Numbered from the stretch's first letter, positions 16,186-25,242 are shown. The stretch: 64,000 bases of DNA from Methylocystis iwaonis (GCF_027925385.1 NZ_AP027142.1:2028001-2092000); one strand, 5' to 3'. Notes: generated from the sequence alone by a model not told the origin. Translations and numbers: made by a program.

Positions 16186-17049
16186 TCACTCGCGCCGCCC
16201 CGCCTTCATCGCATCCTCCAGGCGCATGGTCGCCGAGCCCGGTTTGGCCGGCTTCTGCTGGCTCTCATGCGGCGCCCAGCCGGAAATCCACACGATCTCG
16301 AAGCTCGCGCGCACCCGTCCGTCCGGGTCCGAGAAGCGCTCGGCGTAAATCTGCGCGGCGCGCGCCAGCACGTCGCGGCGCAGCGGGCGCGCGGCGCGCT
16401 TGACGAGCACATTGGCCGCGCCCATGGCGCGCAGATCCGCCATTAGCCCCAAGACCGAGTCGTAGCGCAGCGTGAAGCTGTCGATGTCGGAGACGGGCAG
16501 GGCGAAGCCGGCGCGCTGCAGCAGCCCGCCCATGTCGCGCACGTCGACGAAGGGCGAGACGCGCGGGCTCGCGCCGCCGGTGATCTCCTCCTCGGCCTGG
16601 GCCAGCGCCACGCGCAGCTCCACGAGGCTCGCCCCGCCGGGCAGGCAGGCCAGGAACAGCCCATCCGGCGCGAGGATGCGGCGCACCTGGGCGAACACGC
16701 CCGGCAAATCGTTCACCCATTGCAGGGCCATCCCCGAGACGACGAGATCGAAAGAGGCCGGCGCGAAAGGCAGGACCTCTTCATCTGCGATCACGGCGCC
16801 GCCTAGCCGGCTCGCCCGCAGCGGCGCGGCGCGGCCGCTGGCGACGATCGCTTGCGAAAAATGCTCGGCCGGCGCCCCCAAATCCAGTGAACGCGGGAAG
16901 GCGCGTTTAACGGTTAGAAGCCGGTCGAGAAGGTCGTCGGCCGCCCGCGCCAGCAGGAAATCGGGGGCGCCCTTGGCGAGCGCCCGTCGCAGCCGCGCAT
17001 GCAGCAGCGCGCGATCAAAAATTTTTGGCGGAGAGCTCTGTTTTTCCAT
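16186..17049 (-). CDS. NDUFAF5/BioC-like SAM-dependent methyltransferase
   Basis: A 287-residue protein of the alphaproteobacterial group related to mitochondrial NDUFAF5 (which hydroxylates an arginine of complex I) and to BioC. The N terminus KIFDRALLHARLRRALAK matches that group. Motif I is degenerate (SLDLGAPAEHFSQ) and lacks the GxGxG loop. FDLVVSGMALQWVNDLPGV and ILAPDGLFLACLPGG are the post-I and motif III regions. The substrate is not established in bacteria. It is monocistronic and reads towards the remnant described at 15918-16172. Confidence 0.8.
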   Translation of the reverse strand: MEKQSSPPKIFDRALLHARLRRALAKGAPDFLLARAADDLLDRLLTVKRAFPRSLDLGAPAEHFSQAIVASGRAAPLRASRLGGAVIADEEVLPFAPASFDLVVSGMALQWVNDLPGVFAQVRRILAPDGLFLACLPGGASLVELRVALAQAEEEITGGASPRVSPFVDVRDMGGLLQRAGFALPVSDIDSFTLRYDSVLGLMADLRAMGAANVLVKRAARPLRRDVLARAAQIYAERFSDPDGRVRASFEIVWISGWAPHESQQKPAKPGSATMRLEDAMKAGRRE

Positions 17050-17284
17050 CGTGTTTTCCTAACGCCCCGCCGCCACGAAGGGGCAAGTGCGCGCCCACAC
17101 GGATTTTGGCGCAGAGAGGGCTAAATAAAGGCGAAGACCGCTGTTGCATGAGCGCAACATGCAGAAAACCTTAAGGTTAAGCCCTAACCGCAAGAGGCGG
17201 AACGCTTAGACAAGGCCATAGCTGAAGCTAAAATGCAAAGCATCCGAATCTTCCGTGTCGAGCGGCCAGTCAAAGGTGAGTCCC

Positions 17285-17806
17285 ATGCGTAGCTCGTCCC
17301 TCAAAGCCGTATTTTTCGGCGCCGCTGCGGCGCTCGGTTTCGCCATGCCGCAGGCCGCTTCGGCGCGCGACACCGTCGCCTTCGCGCCCGGCGTCGAGCC
17401 AGGCACGATCGTCATCAGCGCCAGCCAGCGCAGGCTGTTTTATGTGGTGAGCCCCGGCGTCGCCATCCGCTATCCGGTCGCCGTGCCCAAGCGCGGCAAG
17501 GAATGGGCGGGCTACGCCGCCGTCGACGGCAAATATTACGAGCCGGACTGGTCGCCGCCGGCGGTCGTTCGCGCCGACCATCCCGAGCTTCCCAATCTCA
17601 TCCCCGGCGGCTCGCCCCGCAATCCGATGGGCGTGGCCGCGCTGACGCTCGACCGCGGCGAGGTCGCTATCCATGGCACGACGGCGAAAATGCGCGCCTC
17701 TGTCGGCACCGCGGCATCCTACGGCTGCATCCGCATGCTGAACGAGGATGTCGTCGATCTCTATTCCCGGGTCAGCGTCGGATCGCCGGTCATCATGCAG
17801 CCTTGA
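17285..17806 (+). CDS. L,D-transpeptidase (YkuD domain)
   Basis: A 173-residue exported enzyme that makes 3-3 cross-links in peptidoglycan or attaches proteins to it. A signal peptide covers residues 1-30 (cleavage near ASARD). The YkuD domain follows, with IHGTTA and the catalytic motif SYGCIRM (Cys ~152). The region KRGKEWAGYAAVDGKYYEP precedes it. The ATG at 17285 was chosen because the signal peptide starts there. It is apparently monocistronic. Confidence 0.92.
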   Translation: MRSSSLKAVFFGAAAALGFAMPQAASARDTVAFAPGVEPGTIVISASQRRLFYVVSPGVAIRYPVAVPKRGKEWAGYAAVDGKYYEPDWSPPAVVRADHPELPNLIPGGSPRNPMGVAALTLDRGEVAIHGTTAKMRASVGTAASYGCIRMLNEDVVDLYSRVSVGSPVIMQP

Positions 17807-18146
17807 TCCTATCCACAGGCCCAGCGCGCGGCAAAGTTGCAAAAACATTAGATAATTCAGGCGCGGAAAGTAACGGCCGGAGTTCTCCAAGGTTTTTTCT
17901 GGGGGCTCCGGCGTCTATCTGTGGAATAGGGCGTCGCGGCCATAGACGACGGAAGCCGAATCCCGCAGTCTGCGCACCAAGTTGACGCGCCAATGGCGAT
18001 CGTCATGCGTTTGCGGATAGGTGGAGTATAGTGGCTCAGGCAGGTGATTCGTCTGGAGACGCCCCTGTTACTCGACGCTTCGTGATGCGTCACATTATGT
18101 TGCTGTTGGTCGCCGCGTCCTGCTGACACTCCGATGAAGGTTGGCT
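17807..18146. other. Intergenic region between ldt and ybjN-like genes
   Basis: About 340 bp with no supported gene; the frames present are low-complexity shadows. It should contain the promoter for the ybjN-proC-tetR group. No repeat family was recognised. Confidence 0.45.
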
Positions 18147-18650
18147 ATGCTGATCGCTACAGAAAAAGAAATCGAACGCGCCGAACATCCAGTGGATGTC
18201 GTGGAGCAATTGGCCGCCACGAATGATTGGTCGTTCGATCGCGAAGACGATGACGAGATTTGTATTTCTGTCTCGGGCGCCTGGACCGAATATCACGTCG
18301 CCTTCACCTGGCTTCCGCATCTTGAAACGCTGCATGTGAGCTGCGCCTTCGACCTCAAGGCGCCGGAGCGGCGCCGCCGCGAAGTGATGGCGCTCGTCAA
18401 CGCTATCAATGAGCAGATGTGGATCGGCCATTTCGATTTTTGGCCGCAAGAGAACGTCGCCATGCACCGCCATGGCCTGATCCTTTCCGGGGGCGCGCAG
18501 CCCTCCGCCCCGCAATGCGCGGCGCTGCTCGACAATGCGCTCTCATCCTGCGAGCGTTATTATCAGGCCTTCCAATTCGTCCTCTGGGCGGGAAAATCCG
18601 CCAAGGAAGCGCTGGAGGCCGCCAATTTCGAGACGAAGGGCGAGGCGTGA
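18147..18650 (+). CDS. YbjN-domain protein
   Basis: A 167-residue soluble protein of the YbjN family, whose fold resembles type III secretion chaperones. Visible family features are an N-terminal acidic helix (LIATEKEIERAEHPVDVVEQ), FDREDDDEICISVSG and WIGHFDFWPQENVAMHRHGL. The role in alphaproteobacteria is uncertain; E. coli YbjN affects motility and stress. GAAGG lies upstream of the ATG. Its TGA overlaps the GTG start of proC, so the two are translationally coupled, a pairing I recall in other Hyphomicrobiales. Confidence 0.85.
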   Translation: MLIATEKEIERAEHPVDVVEQLAATNDWSFDREDDDEICISVSGAWTEYHVAFTWLPHLETLHVSCAFDLKAPERRRREVMALVNAINEQMWIGHFDFWPQENVAMHRHGLILSGGAQPSAPQCAALLDNALSSCERYYQAFQFVLWAGKSAKEALEAANFETKGEA

Positions 18651-19474
18651 ACCGAGCGCTCGAGGGCAAGACCGTCGCGCTAATCGGGGCGGGCAATATG
18701 GGGCTCGCCATGCTCGAGGGCTGGGCGGCCGAGGGGCTTGCCGGCGATCGGGTCGTGGTGGTCGATCCAAACCCTTCCGAGCGCCTGCAGGCGCTTTGCG
18801 CGGCGAAAGGCTATTTGCTCGGCGACGGCGCAGCGGTCGGCGGCGCGCGCGACGCGGTGATCCTCGCCATCAAGCCGCAAATGCTCGAGGCCGGGACGTC
18901 GGCGGCTGCGCCTTTCGTGGGGCCCCAGTCGGTCGTCGTTTCGATTCTCGCGGGCAAGCGCATCGCTGACATCGCCGCGCGCCTGCCCGCCGCCAAAGCC
19001 ATCGTGCGGGCCATGCCCAATACGCCGGCCGCCATCGGGCGCGGCGTGACAGGCGCTTTTGCGAGCCCCGAGACGAGCGAGGCACAGCGCGCCCTTTCGC
19101 ATGCGCTGCTCGCCGCCGCGGGCCAGGTCGAATGGGTCGAAAACGAGCCGCTGATCGACGCGGTGACGGCTGTCTCGGGCTCCGGCCCGGCCTATGTGTT
19201 CTATCTGGTGGAATGTCTGGCCGCCGCAGGCGTCGAGGCGGGCCTGCCGGCGGATCTCGCCGCCCGACTCGCCCGCGCCACCATAGAAGGCTCCGGCGAG
19301 CTCCTGCATCGGCAGGCGGATGTTGCCGCCGAGACCTTGCGGCAGCGCGTCACCTCGCCGGGCGGCACAACGGCCGCGGCGCTCTCGGTGCTGATGGCCG
19401 AGGAGGGCCTCGCGCCCTTGATGTCTCGCGCGGTCGCGGCGGCGAAAAAGCGCGCCGGCGAGCTGTCCGGCTGA
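18647..19474 (+). CDS. proC: Pyrroline-5-carboxylate reductase
   Basis: A 275-residue enzyme for the last step of proline synthesis (pyrroline-5-carboxylate to proline with NAD(P)H). The Rossmann motif ALIGAGNMGLAMLEG is at residues ~10-24, KPQMLEAG follows, and the C-terminal signature AVSGSGPAYVFYLVE with RQRVTSPGGTTAAAL is intact. Start is GTG at 18647, inside the ybjN stop (GTGA). Length matches the family. Confidence 0.95.
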   Translation: MNRALEGKTVALIGAGNMGLAMLEGWAAEGLAGDRVVVVDPNPSERLQALCAAKGYLLGDGAAVGGARDAVILAIKPQMLEAGTSAAAPFVGPQSVVVSILAGKRIADIAARLPAAKAIVRAMPNTPAAIGRGVTGAFASPETSEAQRALSHALLAAAGQVEWVENEPLIDAVTAVSGSGPAYVFYLVECLAAAGVEAGLPADLAARLARATIEGSGELLHRQADVAAETLRQRVTSPGGTTAAALSVLMAEEGLAPLMSRAVAAAKKRAGELSG

Positions 19475-19546
19475 GCAATCCCGCTTGCCACTCGGCGGCG
19501 GAGCAATAAATTACGCCGCAAGACAATAGACAATCGGAGAACGAAG

Positions 19547-20215
19547 ATGAGCGTCCGAAACAGGGTGATCGACGCCGCTTTGAGGCTGGCGGCGCGCCGC
19601 GACTTCGGCGACGTCAGCCTCACCGATATCGCCCATGAGGCAGGCATTTCGCTCGCGGATCTGCGCGATCAGTTCCCCTCGAAGGGAGCGATCATCGGCG
19701 GCTTCAACCGGCGGATCGACCGCGACGTGCTGGAGGCCGTCTCGGCCCAGGATTCACACGATCCGGCGCGTGATCGGCTTTACGAGGTGCTGCGCAAGCG
19801 GCTGGAGGTGCTGGAGCCCCATCGCGACGCGCTCGCCAGCATCTTCCGCTGGTCGACGCGCGATCCGCTGACCGGCGCCGCGCTCAATCGCGAAACCCTC
19901 AATTCCATGCGCTTCATGCTGGAGGCGGCCGACATCGATTGCGACGGCCCGGTCGGCTCGTTGAAGCTGCAAGGTCTGGCGATGGCCTGGGGCAGGGTGC
20001 TCGACGCCTGGTTCCAGGACGGGTTCTCCTTCGCGCTGGAGACGCTCGATCGCGAGATCGCCCGCGGCGAGCGCTATGTCGAGCATGTCGAGGACTTCGC
20101 CCGCATCACGCGGCCCTTTGCAGATATGGCGAACCGGCTCTTCGAATTCGGCGGCGCAATGCGTCGCCGCCGCCACGGCCACGCCGAAGACGAATATCCG
20201 CACCATTCGGCCTAG
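19547..20215 (+). CDS. TetR-like regulator
   Basis: A 222-residue protein with an N-terminal helix-turn-helix (VIDAALRLAARRDFGDVSL, then IAHEAGISLADLRDQFPSKG) and an all-helical C-terminal domain (LAMAWGRVLDAWFQDG). The group is close in sequence style to the COQ9/TetR proteins often found downstream of proC. The ligand and targets are unknown. Its stop overlaps by four bases that of the convergent sensor kinase (ends 20212). Confidence 0.82.
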   Translation: MSVRNRVIDAALRLAARRDFGDVSLTDIAHEAGISLADLRDQFPSKGAIIGGFNRRIDRDVLEAVSAQDSHDPARDRLYEVLRKRLEVLEPHRDALASIFRWSTRDPLTGAALNRETLNSMRFMLEAADIDCDGPVGSLKLQGLAMAWGRVLDAWFQDGFSFALETLDREIARGERYVEHVEDFARITRPFADMANRLFEFGGAMRRRRHGHAEDEYPHHSA

Positions 20216-21582
20216 ATCGGCAGCGTTACCGTCGCCCGCAGCCCGCCCAGCGGACTGCGGTCGAGGGTGATGTCGCCGCCGTGTGAACGCGCAATGTCGC
20301 GCGCGATGGCGAGCCCCAGTCCCGAATTGCCGCTGTCCTGATTGCGCGATTCATCGAGCCTGTAGAAGGGGCGGAAGGCGTCTTCGCGCCGCTCGACCGG
20401 AATCCCCGGCCCGTCGTCGTCGATATGGACGATCATCGACTCGCCGTCATTTACAAGAGAAAACGCCAACGCCTTGCCGTAGCGCTGGGCGTTGCCGACG
20501 AGATTGGCGAGCAGGCGCTTGATCGCGGCCGGTCGCGCGATGACGATCGGATCGCCCTCGACGTGTAGCGTGGCGGCCTCGCCGCGCCGCTCTGTGTCCG
20601 CCTTCAGCTCTTCGAGAATGGCCTTGATATCCGTCGGCGTGGAGGTCTCGCCGCCGTCGCCGCGCGCAAAGGCGAGATAGGCCTCGACCATGCGCTCCAT
20701 CTCATCGACGTCCTTGCGCATCTCGCTCGTTTCGTTCGCCTCGGTCATCAGGGCGAGGGAAAGCTTGAAACGCGTGATGATGGTGCGCAAATCGTGCGAG
20801 ACGCCGTTTAGCATGGTGGTCCGCTGCTCGATCGCGCGTTCGACGCGGCGCTTCATCTCCACAAAGGCCGCCCCGGCCTGGCGAACCTCGCGCGCGCCGC
20901 GCGGGCTGAATTGCACGTCGCGACCTTTGCCAAACTCTTCCGCCGCATGCGCCAGCCGCAGGATCGGGCGGATCTGATTGCGCAGGAAAGAGGTGGCGAT
21001 CGCGAGGATGATAACCGACGCAATCGCCATCCACATGAAGAAAATATAGGAGTTCGACGCATAGGCGTGGGTGCGGAAGACGAGCATCCGCAGGGTCGCG
21101 TCATTCATGGCGACACGGATTTCCAAGCGATCGCTGGAAAAGCCAGTGTTGATCCAATAGGGCTGCAGCAGCTTGCGTGACAATTCGATCGACAGCGCTT
21201 TGTCGAGCAGGGAGAAGATCGGCTTCTTGGTGAGCGGTTCGGGCAGCGGCTCCTTGGGAAGGAGAGAGAGCTCCATGTTCAGATCGAGCGCCGCGATGCG
21301 CCGAAGCTGACTATGGGCGGCGTCGTCCGGGAAGGTCTGATAGATGTCGACAATTGTCGCCACTTGCCGCGCCACTGCGCCGGAGAGGCGATAGGTCATG
21401 ACCTCCCAATGCCGCTCCATATAGACATAGGCTACCGCCGACTGCAGCAGCACGACGGGGAGGATGACGATCAGCAGCGCGCGCGCGTAAAGGCCCTTCG
21501 GCATGCGCGCATGCAGCCAGTCGGCGAAACGGCGCCACGCCTGGCGCGGCGCGGAAAGAACATCGGCAATTACGAGCGACAT
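20212..21582 (-). CDS. EnvZ-like sensor histidine kinase
   Basis: A 456-residue membrane kinase. TM1 at ~30-52, periplasmic domain ~55-180, TM2 ~185-205, a HAMP-like linker, then the H-box GVSHDLRTIITRFKLSLAL with phosphorylated His ~262, and the catalytic domain with N-box LVGNAQRYGKAL, DDDGPGIPVERR and GNSGLGLAIARDI. It phosphorylates the OmpR-like regulator encoded just upstream (stop to start gap of 9 bp). The periplasmic signal is unknown. The periplasmic EPLPEPLTKKPIFSLLDKAL pattern is shared with RegB-unlike EnvZ members. Confidence 0.9.
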   Translation of the reverse strand: MSLVIADVLSAPRQAWRRFADWLHARMPKGLYARALLIVILPVVLLQSAVAYVYMERHWEVMTYRLSGAVARQVATIVDIYQTFPDDAAHSQLRRIAALDLNMELSLLPKEPLPEPLTKKPIFSLLDKALSIELSRKLLQPYWINTGFSSDRLEIRVAMNDATLRMLVFRTHAYASNSYIFFMWMAIASVIILAIATSFLRNQIRPILRLAHAAEEFGKGRDVQFSPRGAREVRQAGAAFVEMKRRVERAIEQRTTMLNGVSHDLRTIITRFKLSLALMTEANETSEMRKDVDEMERMVEAYLAFARGDGGETSTPTDIKAILEELKADTERRGEAATLHVEGDPIVIARPAAIKRLLANLVGNAQRYGKALAFSLVNDGESMIVHIDDDGPGIPVERREDAFRPFYRLDESRNQDSGNSGLGLAIARDIARSHGGDITLDRSPLGGLRATVTLPI

Positions 21583-21591
21583 TGGGCGCCT

Positions 21592-22368
21592 CTAACTCTG
21601 CATTTTCCGCGCGCGCGGCGCATCGACGACAAGCCGGTATCCCTGGCCGCGCACGGTTTGTAAATAACGCGGCGCGCCGGAATCGAGCTCGATCTTGCGG
21701 CGCAAGCGGGCGATCTCGACGTCGACCGACCGCTCCGCAGCTTTGGGCTCCGACTCGCGACTGGCGAGAGTCTGGCGCGAAACGATGGCGCCGGCATGTT
21801 CGACCAGAATCTGCAGCATGTCCCGTTCGCGGGTCGTGAGCCGCACCGCCTCGCCGGCCTGCGTGGCAAGCTCGGCGCGCGCAGGATCATAGGCGAAGGG
21901 GCCGAAGCGCACGAGGGGGTCGACGCTCTCGGGCCGGCGCGCGCGTCGCAAAATGCTGGCGATGCGCAGGGACAATTCGCGCGGATCGAAGGGCTTGGCG
22001 AGATAGTCGTCGACGCCCGCCTCGAGTCCCTCGACGCGATTGCGGGTCTCGTGCAGCGCCGTGAGCATGAGGATCGGAGCCGATCGCAATGGTTCAGGCC
22101 CTTCGCGCAGCCGCGCGGCGAATTGCGTCCCACTTTCGCCGGGCATCATGCAGTCGAGCACAATGAGATCGAAGGCGAAGTCTACCAGGAGCGCGCTCGC
22201 TTCGCGCGCGTCGGCGGCGGCGCTGACGAAATAGCCTTCGCGCATCAGATAGCGTGTCAGAAGCGCGCGGATTCGGCGATCGTCATCCACGACGAGAATA
22301 TGCGCGCCCTTCGCGCCGGCGCTTGGATTTTGCGTGGAGGCCGCGTGCAGCGGCGGCGAGGCGCGCAT
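21592..22368 (-). CDS. OmpR-family response regulator
   Basis: A 258-residue two-domain regulator. The receiver has DDD near residue 28, phosphorylated Asp in VLDCMMPGE (~71) and the Lys of AKPFDP. The C-terminal winged-helix contains RLTTRERDMLQILVEHAG and RSVDVEIARLRRKIE. It forms an operon with the MarR-type gene upstream (6-bp gap) and the histidine kinase downstream. This three-gene order is common in Hyphomicrobiales. Confidence 0.92.
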   Translation of the reverse strand: MRASPPLHAASTQNPSAGAKGAHILVVDDDRRIRALLTRYLMREGYFVSAAADAREASALLVDFAFDLIVLDCMMPGESGTQFAARLREGPEPLRSAPILMLTALHETRNRVEGLEAGVDDYLAKPFDPRELSLRIASILRRARRPESVDPLVRFGPFAYDPARAELATQAGEAVRLTTRERDMLQILVEHAGAIVSRQTLASRESEPKAAERSVDVEIARLRRKIELDSGAPRYLQTVRGQGYRLVVDAPRARKMQS

Positions 22369-22374
22369 GGGCGC

Positions 22375-22938
22375 TCACCGTCCCTCGCGGCCGAGGTCCG
22401 GCCGGCCCAGAAGCGCGCGCACCCTCTCGCGTTCGTCCTTGTCGATCATGGCGAAAAGGAACTCCGCCGCAGCCTCGCGCGCCGGGGAGGCCAACTCTTC
22501 CATGACGCGGCGGAAGCGCTCCGATTGCAGCGCCGCCAGCTCGCGGGCAAGCTGCGCGCCGGCCGGCGTGGGGTAAAGCAGCCGCTGCCGCCGGTCGACG
22601 GCGCCGGCGCGCGCCTCCACGAAACCCGCGTCCAGGAGCTGCTTTAGAACGCGATTGAGGCTCTGCTTGGTGATTTTCAAAATATCGAGCAGCGCGGCGA
22701 TGGTGAGCCCGGGCCGCCGGCTGACGAAATGCAGGACGCGATGATGCGCCCGCCCGAACCCATAATTCTCCAACAGGCGGTCGGCGTCGCCGACAAAGTC
22801 GCGATAGGCGAAGAAGAAAAGCTCCACCAGATCGAGCGCCTCGGCGTCTTCTTCCAGACGGCGCGCCGGCCGGGCGCCGCCAGGCGGGACAAGGGCGTTG
22901 GCCGTTGGGGCGATCTTTCGCTCGAGAAGCTCGCTCAA
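22375..22938 (-). CDS. MarR-family transcriptional regulator
   Basis: A 187-residue winged-helix repressor: dimerisation helix AYRDFVGDADRLLENYGFGR, recognition segment ITKQSLNRVLKQLLDAGFV, wing GAVDRRQRLLYPTPAG. It heads the marR-ompR-envZ operon and is divergent from ilvE, so it may control one or both (inference). The ligand is unknown. Confidence 0.9.
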   Translation of the reverse strand: MSELLERKIAPTANALVPPGGARPARRLEEDAEALDLVELFFFAYRDFVGDADRLLENYGFGRAHHRVLHFVSRRPGLTIAALLDILKITKQSLNRVLKQLLDAGFVEARAGAVDRRQRLLYPTPAGAQLARELAALQSERFRRVMEELASPAREAAAEFLFAMIDKDERERVRALLGRPDLGREGR

Positions 22939-22967
22939 GACGCGTTTCCTTGCCAGCCTAGCTGATG

Positions 22968-23026
22968 GGACCGCGAGCCTTCAGGCTCGCATCTCGGATC
23001 AGAGCGAGCCTGAAGGCTCGCGGTCC
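22968..23026. repeat. Palindromic repeat (GGACCGCGAGCCTTCAGGCTCGC type), copy 1
   Basis: Two arms, GGACCGCGAGCCTTCAGGCT and its complement, with an internal hairpin in each arm, lie in the marR-ilvE divergent gap. Further copies or half-copies occur at 24023-24076, 28579-28635, 34644-34698, 38768-38790 and 38967-39005. Confidence 0.9.
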
Positions 23027-23140
23027 TCTCGAATTTACGTCAGCTATATTGACATATTTCTGGCCGATGGCTAGTGGTTCCGTCGCGCGCCCTTGCGGCC
23101 AGCCGGGCCTTTGTCAAGGCGCCATTTCCCGGAGCTTGCC

Positions 23141-24016
23141 ATGATTGTTCCGCCCTTCGATCAGCGCGACGGATTCATTTGGTATAACGGCGCGCTCGTC
23201 CCATGGCGCGACGCGAAACTGCATGTTCTCTCGCACGGCCTCCATTACGGCTCTTGCGTTTTCGAGGGAGAACGCGCCTATGGCGGAAAAATCTTCAAGT
23301 CGGTCGAGCACTCCGAGCGCTTCAAGAATTCGGCGCAAATTCTCGACTTCGAGATTCCTTACAGCGTCGAAGCGCTGGTCGCGGCCAAAGACGCGACGCT
23401 GAAGGCGAATAATTTCACCGACTGTTATGTTCGCCCTGTCGCCTGGCGCGGCAGCGAGATGATGGCGGTCGCCGCGCAGAACTCGACCATCCATGTCGCC
23501 ATTGCGATGTGGGATTGGCCGAGCATGTTCGACATCGCCACAAAGATGAAGGGCATCAAGCTCGACATCGCCGAATATTGCCGCCCGGACCCGCGCACGG
23601 CGCCGTCCTTGGCGAAGGCCGCCGGCCTCTACATGATCTGCACCATTTCGAAGCACCGGGCCGAGCGGCGCGGCTACGCCGATGCGCTGATGCTCGACTG
23701 GCAGGGCAGGGTGGCCGAATGCACCGGCGCCAATGTCTTCTTCGTGAAGGACGGCGCGCTGCATACGCCGATCGCCGACTGCTTTCTGGACGGCATTACG
23801 CGGCGCACGGTCATCGACCTCGCCAAGCGCCGCGGAATCGAGCTCATCGAGCGCCGCATCATGCCGGAAGAGATGGCGTCCTTCGACGAATGCTTCATCT
23901 GCGGCACGGGCGCGGAAGTCACCCCGGTCTCCGGGATCGGCGGAAAATACAGCTTCACGCCGGGCGCCGTCTCGCGGGCGATGGTCGAGGACTACAATAA
24001 AGAGATCCACGCCTGA
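23141..24016 (+). CDS. ilvE: Branched-chain amino acid aminotransferase
   Basis: A 291-residue class IV PLP enzyme that makes valine, leucine and isoleucine from their keto acids. N-terminal IWYNGALVPWRDAKLHVLSH and HYGSCVFEGERAY match IlvE. The PLP lysine lies in TISKHRAERRGYADAL (~170), the phosphate-binding segment follows GRVAECTGANVFFVKDG, and GITRRTVIDLAKRRG is present. CGGAG precedes the ATG at 23141. It is followed by a palindromic repeat and a strong terminator. Confidence 0.93.
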   Translation: MIVPPFDQRDGFIWYNGALVPWRDAKLHVLSHGLHYGSCVFEGERAYGGKIFKSVEHSERFKNSAQILDFEIPYSVEALVAAKDATLKANNFTDCYVRPVAWRGSEMMAVAAQNSTIHVAIAMWDWPSMFDIATKMKGIKLDIAEYCRPDPRTAPSLAKAAGLYMICTISKHRAERRGYADALMLDWQGRVAECTGANVFFVKDGALHTPIADCFLDGITRRTVIDLAKRRGIELIERRIMPEEMASFDECFICGTGAEVTPVSGIGGKYSFTPGAVSRAMVEDYNKEIHA

Positions 24017-24022
24017 GTATTC

Positions 24023-24076
24023 GGACCGCGCGCCTTCAGGCGCGCAATAAAAAAGCGAGCCTGAAGGCTCGCGGTC
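24023..24076. repeat. Palindromic repeat, copy 2
   Basis: One arm reads GGACCGCGCGCCTTCAGGCG and the other GCGAGCCTGAAGGCTCGCGG, so this copy joins two sub-variants. It directly follows the ilvE stop. Confidence 0.88.
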
Positions 24077-24087
24077 TTAAAAATGTC

Positions 24088-24120
24088 GCGGCGGCCTTTT
24101 GGGCCGCCGCTTTGCTTTTT
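24088..24120 (+). terminator. Rho-independent terminator for ilvE
   Basis: A 9-bp stem GCGGCGGCC/GGCCGCCGC with loop TTTTG is followed by TTTGCTTTTT. On the opposite strand the hairpin is followed by a short T-run (GACATTTTT), so it can also end the convergent gene whose TAA stop lies at 24119-24121. Confidence 0.85.
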
Positions 24121-24598
24121 AGTAAATCGTTTCGCAGTGGCAGCGCTTGCGCACCACCCGGTACTGCGTGACCGGCCGATAGGAGACCGTATTGTACGTG
24201 CGGTAAGTCGTCACCGGCACGTAATGCGTGCGGACATAAGGCCGATAGACCGTCCGCGGCACGACATAGGCGCGCTCATAGGTCCGGCCGTAGGAATAGC
24301 CGGCGTTCCGATAGACGTCGGCGGCGCTGTAGGCTGCGCGACGATAGGCGCCGCCGCCATAGCCGCCGGCCGGATATTGGTAGCCGCCCTGATAATAGCC
24401 CTGGTCGTAACCGACCGCGCCATCGTAACCGCCCTGGTAGCCGCCGTTGTAACCGCTATAGGCGTAGCTCGGCCCCGGCCCATAGGCGCCGCCGAAGAAG
24501 GGGGTCGCAAAGTCCTGTGCGACGGCGTTGCTCGCGGCGAGACCCCCCGCGGCTGCGCCGGCCAGAGCAAGCGACCGGACAATCGAAATAAAACGCAT
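24119..24598 (-). CDS. Exported Gly/Tyr-rich protein
   Basis: A 159-residue protein with signal peptide (MRFISIVRSLALAGAAAG, cleavage near AVAQD). The mature protein has a Tyr/Gly-rich repeat region (YNGGYQGGYDG, YYQGGYQYPAGGYGGG) and then a Val/Tyr/Arg region of repeated short strands (YVVPRTVYRPYVRTHYVPVT, TYRTYNTVSYRPVTQYRVV) ending RCHCETIY. The ATG at 24598 follows GGGGGTGA. The composition suggests a surface or matrix protein; no function is known to me. It shares the MRFIS start with the next gene. Confidence 0.7.
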   Translation of the reverse strand: MRFISIVRSLALAGAAAGGLAASNAVAQDFATPFFGGAYGPGPSYAYSGYNGGYQGGYDGAVGYDQGYYQGGYQYPAGGYGGGAYRRAAYSAADVYRNAGYSYGRTYERAYVVPRTVYRPYVRTHYVPVTTYRTYNTVSYRPVTQYRVVRKRCHCETIY

Positions 24599-24645
24599 GT
24601 TACTCACCCCCTGATACGACGCGCCATTCGCGTCATTGAAACTCA

Positions 24646-25242
24646 TTACTCCGCTGCATGGCGAGCAGCTTTTCGGGCGCCGCGCGGATTGTTGTCCGGC
24701 AGGTAAAAGATGTGCTGAGAAGGACGGTAAACCGAATAGGGCGCATAGCCCGTCGGACCGTAGGTCGGCTCGCTGTAGTCCCCCGGCGGGCGGATCGAAT
24801 AGAGGCGGCTATAGCCGTCGTCGCCATAGAAGACGCCGCCGCCGCCGTAAAAGCCGCCATCGCGCCGGCGGTAGTCGTTGTAGTTGTAATTGAAGACGTT
24901 GGCCGAGGGGCCGGGAACGATCGCGACGCCATCGCCGCCATAACCGCCGCCGTAGCCGCCGCCGAAATAGCCGAAGGGCCCTCGCGTGAAGCCGCGCCAG
25001 TTGCCGCCGTTCCAGCCGGCCGCGCCGGTGTTGCCCTGGCCGGGCGCATAGGCGTTCGCGCCATAGCCCGGGAGAGGACCGGGTGCGCCACGATGGCCGC
25101 CAAAACCGCCGGCGCCGAAACCGCCATGTCCGGCGCCAGAGCCCCCGCCGCCGAAGCCGCCACCCTGGGCAAGCGGCGCGCCGGGGAGCAGCATGAGCGC
25201 TCCCGCAAGGGCGGCGGCCTGAAATCCTGAAATGAAACGCAT
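24646..25242 (-). CDS. Exported Gly-rich protein
   Basis: A 198-residue protein: signal peptide MRFISGFQAAALAGALMLL (cleavage near PLAQG), a glycine-rich segment (GGGFGGGGSGAGHGGFGAGG) resembling structural surface proteins, then Tyr/Asn/Asp-rich stretches (FNYNYNDYRRRDGGFYGGG) and a Pro/Tyr-rich C-terminal part ending ARKAARHAAE. AAAGGG precedes the ATG at 25242. It lies 47 bp upstream of the Gly/Tyr-rich gene on the same strand; the matching signal-peptide starts suggest an old tandem duplication. Confidence 0.7.
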   Translation of the reverse strand: MRFISGFQAAALAGALMLLPGAPLAQGGGFGGGGSGAGHGGFGAGGFGGHRGAPGPLPGYGANAYAPGQGNTGAAGWNGGNWRGFTRGPFGYFGGGYGGGYGGDGVAIVPGPSANVFNYNYNDYRRRDGGFYGGGGVFYGDDGYSRLYSIRPPGDYSEPTYGPTGYAPYSVYRPSQHIFYLPDNNPRGARKAARHAAE

